Shown here: piece after piece, positions 1-10,000 of the stretch
How positions within the stretch are numbered: the first letter of the stretch is position 1
Layout of the letters: each line of letters starts with the position of its first letter
Source of the DNA: Ooceraea biroi
Taxonomy: Eukaryota; Arthropoda; Insecta; Hymenoptera; Formicidae
DNA: 64,000 nucleotides
Direction: 5' to 3'
NCBI RefSeq assembly: GCF_003672135.1
Contig: NC_039512.1
Coordinates: 4,310,874-4,374,873 of the forward strand
Made by a program: the position numbers and the translations under genes
Notes under the pieces: generated by a model
The model's database searches: none
The model's input: only the letters and a program-made list of their open reading frames with translations
What the model was told of the DNA's origin: nothing

Positions 1-1846
1 GTTTGTGGGACCACGGATCTATAGAGCGATTATATGAACTTTTACAAAATTAATAATAGATTTATTTAAACGTTGCTATCCATGGTCTGTTACTGTTTAT
101 CTGTCTCTATAAATAATCTAAATACACGTGTACGTCTCTGTAAAGCTTCGCAACTAGGTATTACGAAAGACAATTCAGGTAACGGTACGTAAGTACACCC
201 CCTTATATCCCTTTTCTGCTTTAATCGATACGAAATTAAACATGGAAGTGCAAGAGCACATAGCATACGTGCGAAAGGAAGTAATCGAGACACTCTTTGT
301 CACGTTACTACAATAAATAATCGCGACCGTATTCCGAGTGATGTCCGATGCAGTTGAAGTTCTTGAGAAGCTTCTCACGATGTGTCAGCTCCGCGCATGC
401 TATGCCCTCAATTATGATCGCAAATATATTCCCTTTAAACGTCGATGCGTTTTCCGTTCCGGTAGCCATCGTCCTTCAGAGCAATCCAAGAGAACATTAG
501 TACTCTTGATAGATAACGCAGCTAACTTTATCACGTTGCTCCTCGCGTGGGTTAATATAACATCGTAATAGGTTCAATCGAATTGCTAGCCTATATCGAG
601 CGATCCCGTTTGTTGCCTCTGTCTTAACCGCCAATGTCCATGACTGGCAGTCTGTATATCTCGATATTCACTATATATATCGCGAGCAGTTAAAGGTCAT
701 TCAGCTTTAAGTACTCTTCAACACGATATTCGTAGTCCGAACATGTGTAATGCAAATTTTCACCGAAGTTGTAACAGCCGGAAACTTTAAATGTGATCGA
801 ACGAAGTTCGATCCCTCGACACCGAGCGACATGATTACGCATGTAAGAGAGAAATGATAAATGTAATGCTCGCTTAACGGGATCGAGAGCTCTGAAATAT
901 ATCGCAGATGTACAAAAATACTATGCTATATTTATTCATAATTCTTCAGAGTTGTAAGATATGGTATCGTGGTGATTTCCCCATAAAAATAACTAGATTT
1001 TGTAACATATACGTGGGTAGGTCTCTAATTGGAGACATGTGATGTATATGGGAAGCTATATAAAGATCACGAACATGATAGGCATACATGTCATGTTACG
1101 TGTTCTATATACTTTCTACAATACACGATTAAGCACGCCCGTCGCCCGTTCCGAGCATGTCCATAGGGCTAGAGTTCATCGGTCCCACAGGATATACGAT
1201 ATACATGTGTTTGTAAACATCTCGTTTCCGAGTTCATAACCAGTTCTAGGCACGATGAAGTTGCTATTTTGGGCACCAGGATAACCGATGCAGCGGTGAT
1301 GCAGCGCTCGCATACGAATGACGGTACCGTCGAATCAGGAAGTTCTTGAATGACATTAAAACTTCGTCCGCGACCGCGATATTTCTCCCGGCACGGGACG
1401 TCGTGGTCATGTTATTCGGAACAATCGCAAACTTGATGAAGCCGATTTCCGCAAATCGAGTCTCTCTAGAGTCAAACATTCAGAAAATCGGAGAATCAGA
1501 TGGCACATGCGAAATTGCGGCAATAATGCAGCATAATATCTTGACGAATCATATCTGGCACACACGTTTTCTGCACTTGAAGCACACATATCGTGACAAG
1601 ATACTAAATCGTATTTATTCATTTATCTAGATAGTAGATATAATTGTCTACATATAATTGCCTATATTACCTATATAGTACATATAATTGCCTACATTAT
1701 CTATAAATGAACCTAGAATCTACTGATATCAGGATAATAATTACACACTAACTCTAAAGATTTCGATCGCCAAGTTACACGCATCTACAATCATAGTGCA
1801 ATTTATTTCTCTGTTCCAGCATTCCATTATTATCACCGTTATTGTC
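1..1846. other. Upstream flank, no gene recognised
   Basis: AT-rich sequence. Open frames here are short and show no recognisable domain. The only structure I see is a two-copy 30-base direct repeat at 1651-1710 (catataattgcctaYattaY type). It may be intergenic or lie within a 5' untranslated intron of eag; the sequence does not decide. Confidence 0.5.
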
Positions 1847-3650
1847 TCAACGCGGCAAACCCAAAGCATCGCGCTGGAGAACGCAAAAGCTTGTCGAAGA
1901 GCGAGTACCGCGTGATCGAATCAGCGGCGTCGAGCTGCTTCCCATCCGCCAGCCAGCACTCTCGTCTGATGATGTAACTGTCGGCAGCTGACGTCCCACA
2001 TCCGGATCCGGCTCGCCTCTCCCGAGGGATGTCCTCCGCGGGTACCGCTTGCACGGACGCCGAGGAGGACGCCGAGGATGTGGAGAACGACGTTGCAGGT
2101 GGAGCGGCGCACTCGTCACGTTACCTGTCGTCGTCGTCGCGAGTTCGTCAACGTCGCCGCGAGAGCGATCACCTGGAAGGACTGCGGTTAGATGGGTCAT
2201 CGGTCGTGTATCGTCCGCCATCGTCCGACGACACTTCCGGGAGCATTGTCGAGGACCTGGGCCCATCATCGGCGCCTTGGGCGCGCGGATAAAAAGAAGG
2301 GGCGCCCGTCTCGCTCACCACGATCATCGACAACGTACGTCGCGTTCATCCTCGAGGGACAACGGTTAGGTGGATCGATTGGTGCCGCGCTCCGATCGAT
2401 CGTCCTCCTGCTCCTTCTCCACGACGGCACGGCCGTCGGGTTCCTTCGGCTGATACTTTCACGAGGAGGACTCGGCGAGTCGCGCGTCCACGAACGACCG
2501 ACGGCCGGAACGGTCGATAGACGATCGTCGCGGTCGACAACGACAACGACAACGGCCAGCCACGTCTTCGACGTGGGGTCGGGAAAGTCGATAGACGAGT
2601 TCGTCGAATCGAGCGTGCGCGGCCGGCAGGCGGCACGTGCGGCTGGAATTCCGAACGAGCACCGAGCGTGCGAATCGATAAGCGAATTCGAAGCGCGCCC
2701 AAGTGTCCTTGAAGAGCCGGGTGGACCATCGGCCAGCAGCACGCCGTCCGTGGCCGGCATCGAGCGGTCCTCTGGATCGATAAGGGAACGAATTCTGTCG
2801 GGCATTGCCGGTCACTCGGACGATTCGCCAATCCGATTTGTCAGACCGATCTGGCGCAGGGGTAGCGCGGGAATAAACCGAACCGCAGGAGTCACCGTCG
2901 GTCTTAAGAAACGATACTCGATAATCGCGCGACTGATCCTCGCCTTCCACCGACCGCCGAGCGAGCAAACGATTACACGTGTCGGACACGCGTCGATTCT
3001 CCTGGGTGGATCCGTAAATCAATTTTCCCAGTCGGCCGTTCTCAAGGCGGTTCATTTCTTCTTCTCTTCCTCCTCTTCCTGGCCCAGGGGACCGTTAATT
3101 CACGTAGCTGCCGCGATGACGTACGGAAGGGAGACATCGTCCAGGTGACGAAAGAAGTCGTCGATCCCACCCTCGCCACTGTTCATCGACGGAGAATCGA
3201 CGGCAACCTTTTTCAGAGTTCGATCGGCTATCCAATGGAAAGCAAGGGCAGTGACAAACGACACAACACGAATATCTGCGACGAGAGAACTCTTCCAGGA
3301 AACTCGCGGCCTTTTCCCGTTCTTCGTATCTTCATTGGCTGGCAGCTCCTGTCGATCTAGAGATCGCGAGTACCGATCGCGGCGAGCTAATCCTCGGTGC
3401 CGAAACGAAACGAAAGCCAATATCGCACCGAGACTTACCCCAAGTGCCATAAGTAACAAAGTGCTTCGATTGACTCGCCGGAAGTAACCGGGAGAAAACC
3501 ACCGGGCGTTCTCCCATCGCTCGACGGTACCGTGAAATTGACCGAGCACTGAAACTCCCGCGCGCAAAACTGAACTCTCGGGTTTTGGGAGAGCCACTTG
3601 CTGCACACGGGTTGTATAAAACCATTGTACAAAAACCATTCTCTCACCGC
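1847..3650. promoter_or_regulatory. GC-rich, CpG-dense island upstream of eag
   Basis: This stretch is much richer in G+C and CpG than its surroundings and is dense in TCGA, CGATCG and CGTCG words. Those words suppress stop codons, so long frames are open on both strands (for example 2192-3148 + and 2459-3055 -). None of these frames contains a domain I recognise. Position just upstream of the eag start suggests a promoter or first-exon region. A TATA-like tataaaa lies at 3614-3620. This is inference from composition and position, with no transcript evidence. Confidence 0.35.
3100..3639 (-). CDS. Possible membrane-protein ORF, divergent from eag (uncertain)
   Basis: A 179-codon frame opens on the minus strand, starting about 340 bases from the eag start codon and reading away from it. 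It contains one convincing hydrophobic segment at about residues 60-77 (STLLLMALGVSLGAILAFV), followed by an Arg-rich stretch and a second weaker hydrophobic patch near residue 130. I recognise no family. Two GT donors occur inside it: GTAAGT within the codons for the hydrophobic segment, and GTACGT near the C-terminus, so it could be spliced differently from the open frame. The surrounding island is open in many frames by composition, so chance is a serious alternative. Confidence 0.2.
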   Translation of the reverse strand: MVFVQWFYTTRVQQVALPKPESSVLRAGVSVLGQFHGTVERWENARWFSPGYFRRVNRSTLLLMALGVSLGAILAFVSFRHRGLARRDRYSRSLDRQELPANEDTKNGKRPRVSWKSSLVADIRVVSFVTALAFHWIADRTLKKVAVDSPSMNSGEGGIDDFFRHLDDVSLPYVIAAAT

Positions 3651-3975
3651 GGACGTGTCACGGACAAGTGCTGGTGCTGGATCGTTCGCGCGTGGTCATG
3701 TACGTATCGGTCTAATGAACGGCGATGATGGATCACCGCGTTCGAGGGACACTACGAATGACTCCGAGTGCGTGAAGTGTGCCATCGTGTTTGCTACGCG
3801 TTATCGGTCAAGATACCTGAGGTAAATTGTCGAAGGTGAAAGTAATAAGCGAAGAGATAGTAGATCATCGTCATGTGTCGCGGGCGGCTTGAGATCATTC
3901 TAGCCGGCGCAGGCTGGCCGAGATCCTGATAGCCACCGCAGCGACCAGGATCTGGGACCATTCAACGAAGAAAGG
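3651..3975 (+). other. eag: Probable 5' leader of eag
   Basis: This is the sequence immediately before the eag start codon. It contains several upstream ATGs (for example near 3699, 3716 and 3729) and a short inverted repeat, AGATCCTG at 3921-3928 with CAGGATCT at 3946-3953, whose 3' arm ends 22 bases before the ATG. The transcription start and any non-coding exon boundaries cannot be read from the sequence. Confidence 0.4.
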
Positions 3976-4054
3976 ATGCCAGGGGGGCGTAGGGGCCTGG
4001 TAGCCCCTCAAAACACGTTCCTGGAGAACATCATTCGACGCAGTAGCAGTCAAC
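3976..4054 (+). CDS. eag: eag exon 1: start codon and PAS-cap
   Basis: This exon encodes the 26-residue PAS-cap beginning MPGGRRGLVAPQNTFLENII, nearly identical to fly Eag and very close to vertebrate KCNH1. The cap packs against the PAS domain and slows gating. The ATG at 3976 is chosen because the protein starts there in the family. The exon ends in phase 1 at a perfect donor, GTGAGT (4055-4060). The split proline codon (C|CC) is completed by exon 2. Confidence 0.96.
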
Positions 4055-7000
4055 GTGAGTTCTCGCACTTTGTTCTGTCTTTATTGTCAGCTTGTCTTCC
4101 GAAAAGCATGAAGAAGATACTTTGAAAAAAACTCTTCGTAAGAATTATTAATATAATTTATATGAAAGTTATTATAATTTATCAAAGCAATGACTTTCAA
4201 GTTATAAGTGATCAAACATGCGCTCATTGCATTTGAGAGAAATGAATAGCATAATTATGTTCTTCACCTAAAAGTATTGAAAACTTGCGATAAATGACCA
4301 TCTCCTTCGACATTTTCATTTCCCTTTGCCTGTCTTATGCATCATATGCGATGTACAGAACGGATTTGGCGCTTGTACATCAAGCATATATGATATTCAG
4401 TCGCTAAAAGTTGCAATGTAGAAAATTTCCTTTCAACGTATGAAATTTTACCGTTCTATCATACATTTTAATAATATTTTAATAAGCCAATAAAGTATAC
4501 TGAAAAGAATGTATGATTAATTCTAAAAAGTAACAGGCAAAGGATTAAGGAAAAATTCATGTTAAATTGAAGGGCAAGTTTATAATGCGCAATAAGTGAA
4601 ATATTCTGTATGTCATAGCTTCGGAAAATCGACGATTGGAACTTTTAATTTAGCAATTTATTGGCAGTCGCGAAAAAAGAGTGGGTAGACGCGCGGAACT
4701 TTATTATCCCCTGTGACAAAGAAAGTTCTGCTGTCACTCTAATTCTAATTTAGCGAATTAATTTATTACATTCAATGAAGCGCGCGCTGACAAATTAATT
4801 TGTCATCCTATGCATTTATTCAGAGGGAGTATCGATTATTGATTGCATAAATTAATGTCCCCTATATTATACTTTGGCATACACGGTTATATACATTTGT
4901 AAATGTGCACCGTGATTCGGAATCGATGATAATTTCACTATTGTCACACGGATTTTCTAGTACGCGGTAATATTTCACGGAAGTACAGCTGTGCTACAGA
5001 GTTGCAAGCGTCGTAAATAAATATTTGACAGTTATGGAAGGAGTAACTCAAGCGTGTAATTCGATATCGATTTTACTAATTGGAATGCATTGAATTTCCG
5101 GAATCTGTCGGAATTTCCTATATTCGTATGTGCTCGAAAATAGCAACGAAAACGGCAGTCAAGCGAAGATCGCAAATGAAGGCAAACCTGCTCGGTTATA
5201 GTAGTATCTTGACTTGTTTGTAGAGAAGAGGGTGTCAGGTGTGCTTAAAGAGCCGCGTACAAGTACGTCTCAAGCACCACTACGCTTAACTGCGGTCGAT
5301 GGATCTTCGAAGTTTTACTTCAGAGTTAATACATTAAAAGTTCGGAATTAACGTTCGGGATCACGAAGTTTGTCGCTTGTAATCTTTTTCTTCGCTATTA
5401 AAGAATATCAAATTGCAATAAATTACGGCGAGTGTATCCGTACACATGTACGCATCATAATACTAGTGTATATATTTCTAAACAAAAAATTAGTTTCACT
5501 CATCGTTAATCTCAATTTAAAAAAAAGGTTACATGATCCAAAAGATTGTATATGTAATATTACACATTATAATAATACATCATTTGTTAGACGCAATTTA
5601 ATGAGCAGAGAGAAGTGGAGCTCTTAATAAATCCGAAGGCATACATGATGAGGAAATTATATACAGCGCGTGCAAGATCATTTAGACCCCAAAACTGCAT
5701 CAGACAGTTCAGTGAGAGGCGGTTTAGACCTTATACGGCGAGAAGTTGCGGGCACATATATAATAATGAGAAAATTCTGGTGGAAAATTACATGGTATCG
5801 TGAATGAGGGAAGGGAGGCTTTATCTGCTGTCCATCGCGAGAGGAGAGCACGCGAAGCCTCTTCCGGCGAAATTTCTATAGCACCCGACGTTTGTCATGT
5901 TTACGCGGAGTACCGGGGGAGGCTTTTCTATGGAGATCGTGGAGCCTCTCAAATTCCCTTCGACGTGAAGGATCGAAATCCCATGCGGTTTCTCCACAAC
6001 GATAATAAATTCTATTGGAAGGCGGGTGGTGCGCACGCACCACGCAACCATAACGTTCGCTTCTTTTTGTAGCTTCGCGTTGTCGACATTGCGTGTCGCG
6101 TGACGACGCCCTGGGGAAAACGATGTAGATTTATTCAGACTTCGTTCTACCGGAAACCGTTTTGCATGTCGAGAAAGACTGGGATTACAGCTGCAAATAT
6201 ACACTCATATAAAGTCATCACTTTCGACTCCCGGCTTTTTCCAGAAAGTTACTCGATACTGGCAAGATTTTGTATCAAACTTTGAAGCAATTTCACGTTA
6301 ACGCAGACGATCGTGACATTGCAGGATAAACTAAACTTGCGATATCTTTCGGAAATGCAATTGTCAGCGATCTTTAGTGACACTGCTAACAGAAGTATTT
6401 ATAAAAATGTACGATAATGTTAGTAAAATAACTTTATTTCTCTAAATTATGATTTTTAACATCGACGCGATTGTCATTCCTGTAGTCCGTCTAAAAATAG
6501 AACCCACTGTTACTATTTTACTTCGACTGATCCCATTTAATCGACTCGGCCGCGGCAATATATTGGGTTGGCCAAAAAGTAATTGCGTTTTTTTCCAATA
6601 GATGGACATACATGTCTTGAAATGTAACTAACTTCATTCTAAACCGCAAATTCATTATGTAGGTTAACAACTCACAGTTCAAGCTTGTTTTACAAAAAGA
6701 AAGTACACGATTTCGTTAACAATTGTTTGTTTGCCGTCGATTTCAAAATGGAAAATCAAAAAGAACATTTTCGTCATATTTTGTTTTATTACTTCCGAAA
6801 AGGGAAAAACGCTGTGCAAGCTCATAAAAAGTTATGTCATGTATATGGCGAAGATGCTTTAAAACTGCGGCAGTGTCAAAATTCGTTTACTAAATTTCGA
6901 TCTAGAGATTTTAATGTGAAAGATGCACCACGCTCAGGAAGGCCAATCGAAATTGATGATGACAAAATAAAGGCACTGATCGATTCCAATCGGCGTTTAA

Positions 7001-10000
7001 CGACACGAGAGATTGCTGAGAATCTTAACATATCGAAATCGAGTGTTGAAAACCATTTAAAACGACTTGGATACATTAGTAAGCTCGATATTTGGGTACC
7101 ACATGAGCTCAAAGAAATTCATCTCACTAAGCGTATTGACATCTGCGATTCTCTTTTGAAATGTTACGTCAGTAACCCTTCATCGGATGGAAGGTTCTCG
7201 AACGATCTTCGAAGGCTCCGGCAGGCAAGCCTGCTAGCCGTAGCGAGCGTTATCGCGAGCCCGGCAATTAAATAGTATAAACATCCGCGCATACCAGCAT
7301 CTTTCTAGAACCTTCTAGCACGTTCTAAAACCTTAAAATATATATATAATATCATATTATATATATATATAGCGATTTTATAATTTAGGAAACTTTATAT
7401 TATTATTTTCCTGAATGCAAATGATCATATAGACGGAATTTAATACGATTACAGCCTTCAAAATAAGCATTATTTCTTTTAATACACATATCTTTGGATT
7501 AAAAACAGATACAACAACCATTCAAAATCCCAGAAGATCCATTTTGCAATCAGGAAATTAATACCGAGAGAAAAATATTATAATCATAAGGCGAACTACG
7601 TAATTAATTAACTTAACTTAGGTATTAAGGTTCTGTACAGGGATGTTTACGCGAAGGGCCTCCCTCCACAGAACCGAGATAACCGTCGAGACGAAGACGA
7701 GGGCCCGATTTTCCTAAACATTATTGGTGGAAAATCAGTCCCACCATCGATATTTTTAACCACCCGCCTCTTCGTCCACAATATAAAAGGGCCTGCAGAA
7801 GGCCAGGGAACTCAGTTATAAGTGCAGCAATAAGTAATCAATTTCATTAAGCGTTTTCGTAGTCTTGGGTGTCGAGTCTGATCTCTACGTTTAAGAATAA
7901 ATTCCGAGCATCTAGTGTTAGCGAATCTGTGGCGACTGCTCTCACTCCAGAACCACGACAAGGTAGATTTATTTGCGACACTGCGTTTCCGAACCCGATC
8001 ATCACACTCATATAGTATCAATAAATAACTTTACTTTAAAGGAACAGTTACTGAAAATTAATGAAGCTTCTTCTCTATATTTCTTGTTTTCGTTCAAATT
8101 GTTCATTCTGATTTCCTGGAGGATTTGCAACTGGCGCTGCCGAAGAGTGTGGCCCTAGTTGTTCAAGTTGGCGCTGCCGAAGAGTGTGGCCCTAATTTGC
8201 GACCATAATCCTACAGGAATCCGCGGATAAATATAATTCAATTCATTTCCATGCCTACTAAAAAAGGGCGCAGATTCCAAGAAAAGAAGCTCCGTTATCA
8301 TCTCCGACTTGCTTACTTAAATAATCAGGACCCGTTTCCTCTCATCCAAAAATTAACGAATCTAGAAGCCGACCGAGCATTATCAAAGCAAATTCCGTAC
8401 GTAACCCGCGAACTCACTTTGGACCACAATTATCCTGATTACCGCAACATCCGTAAAGGTGATCCTCGTCGAGTTGTTTATAAATTACGAGAGTTGTTCG
8501 GATTGAACCGTAAAGAAATCGAGATTCCGAGTTCATATCCAGTGTTACCACCCATCCAAGAGTTTAATGTACAAACAAGTTCTAATCACAACGGAATAAA
8601 ACCGTAAACCAAACGTGTGATGTGTCGCGGAATATCGAACCCTTCCCGGCGTACCGATTTAGTACTAGAGTATCAACGGCGATCCGGCGTGGTGGCGTGC
8701 ATGAGATATACGGCGTATCTCCGACCTATAGACAGTTCTCTATTTTGTACCATTTGCTTCGTTAATAGAATTTTTCCTTCACAAAAACAAAACTATACTT
8801 TGCTATCAAAACACGATTTAATAGTGGGGTTGAGACGGCACGTTCCTACGTGCGTAATTTGCGATAGAGACCTTGCTGGGTACGCGCCGTTTTACAATTG
8901 CGAAATCTGCTCCGACGAATATTTAGAGTTGCTCGATCAATTAAATTCAACCGGAGAGGATATTTTTGAGCTTTCAGACCCGACAGTAATTCCATCACGA
9001 GAAGAGTCTACGGGATTTCTTTCCCTCGCCTCCGAAAACAATTAGCTTCGCGATCCTCGGGAAGTATCCTCGTATTTAAACATCCCTGCAGTTATAATCA
9101 CGGACACTCGGGACGTAACAGAAACATGAGGAAAATGATCCATTTTTGAAACGTATGATAACAGGCGACGAAAAATGAATCGTCTACAACAACGTCAAAC
9201 GAAAAAGATCGTGGAGCAAGCGTGATGAACCTGCTCAAAGTACTTCAAAAGCAGATATTCACCAAAGAAAGATTATGCTGTCAGTCTGGTGGGACTGTGT
9301 ATTTTGAGCTGCTTGCAAGGAATCAAACCATTAATTCAGACGTATACTGTCGTCAACTGGATAAATTAAATGATGCCATCAAACAAAAACGTCCAGAATT
9401 GGTGAATCGCAAAGGTGTTGTGTTTCACCATGATAACGCTAGACCACGTACAAGTTTGGTCACTCGTCAAAAATTGTTGCAGCTTGGATGGGATGTGTTA
9501 CCACATCCACCATATTCGCCAGACCTGGCACCATCAGATTACCATTTGTTTCGTTCTTTGCAAAACGCCTTGAATGGTAAAACCTTTACTGCTGATGAGG
9601 ATATCAAATCGTTCTTGGAATTGTTTTTTGCTGAAAAAGATAAGAACTTTTTTGAGCGCGGAATCATGAAGTTGCCTGAAAAATGGCAAAAGATAATCAA
9701 ACAAAATGGACAATATATTGTTTAATAAAGTTTTTGTTTCCCATGAAAAATTCGCCTTTTATTTATATTAAAAAAAACGCAATTACTTTTTGGCCAACCC
9801 AATACATATACACAATTACCATTGCGATTAGCGTTAATATCCGCTTTCACGCAAGACAATAACCTACATCGGGGAGGGAGGTAATCGCGGGATTTATCAT
9901 CTTTATTCCGGAAACGGAGACATCACGCGTCATATCGTTACAATAACGCCGTGTATGACGCGCTGACGAACGCAACCGGCCGCGGTGCAATAATAATGCA

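Larger units (their letters stand above)
7162..9120 (+). mobile_element. LTR-retrotransposon-like insertion within the mariner
   Basis: A 1,959-base insertion has ends TGTTACGTC (7162) and GACGTAACA (9120). It is flanked by a 4-base duplication GAAA (7158-7161 and 9121-9124). TG...CA ends with a short duplication are typical of LTR elements. Inside are a TATA-like atataaaagg near 7782 and a 37-base tandem duplication starting with the primer-site-like TGGCGCTGCCG (8132 and 8169). No second LTR copy is visible and there is no gag, protease, reverse transcriptase or integrase. It is therefore either a very long solo LTR or a non-autonomous LTR derivative. The two ORFs inside are listed separately. 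Confidence 0.7.
6563..9802 (+). mobile_element. mariner DNA transposon, inactivated and split by a later insertion
   Basis: The terminal inverted repeats begin TTGGGTTGGCCAAAAAGTAA at 6563 and end with the exact complement at 9802, about 30 bases each. They are flanked by the TA target duplication typical of Tc1/mariner (6561-6562 and 9803-9804). Removing the 1,959-base insertion and one copy of its duplication leaves about 1.28 kb, the usual mariner size. It carries a transposase in two parts (6748-7161 and 9125-9725). It is dead through the insertion, an in-frame stop and a frameshift. The near-identity of the repeats suggests a moderately young copy. Confidence 0.95.

Noticed and set aside
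2192..3148. 318-codon open frame on the + strand in the GC-rich island, with overlapping long frames on the minus strand
   Set aside because: Several frames on both strands are open at once because the DNA is rich in CG, TCGA and CGTCG words. The translations are Arg/Ser-rich with no domain.
8128..8132. Boundary of a complete 5' LTR just before TGGCGCTGCC
   Set aside because: The sequence before it does not match the 3' end of the insertion (gggacgtaaca), so I cannot support a two-LTR structure.
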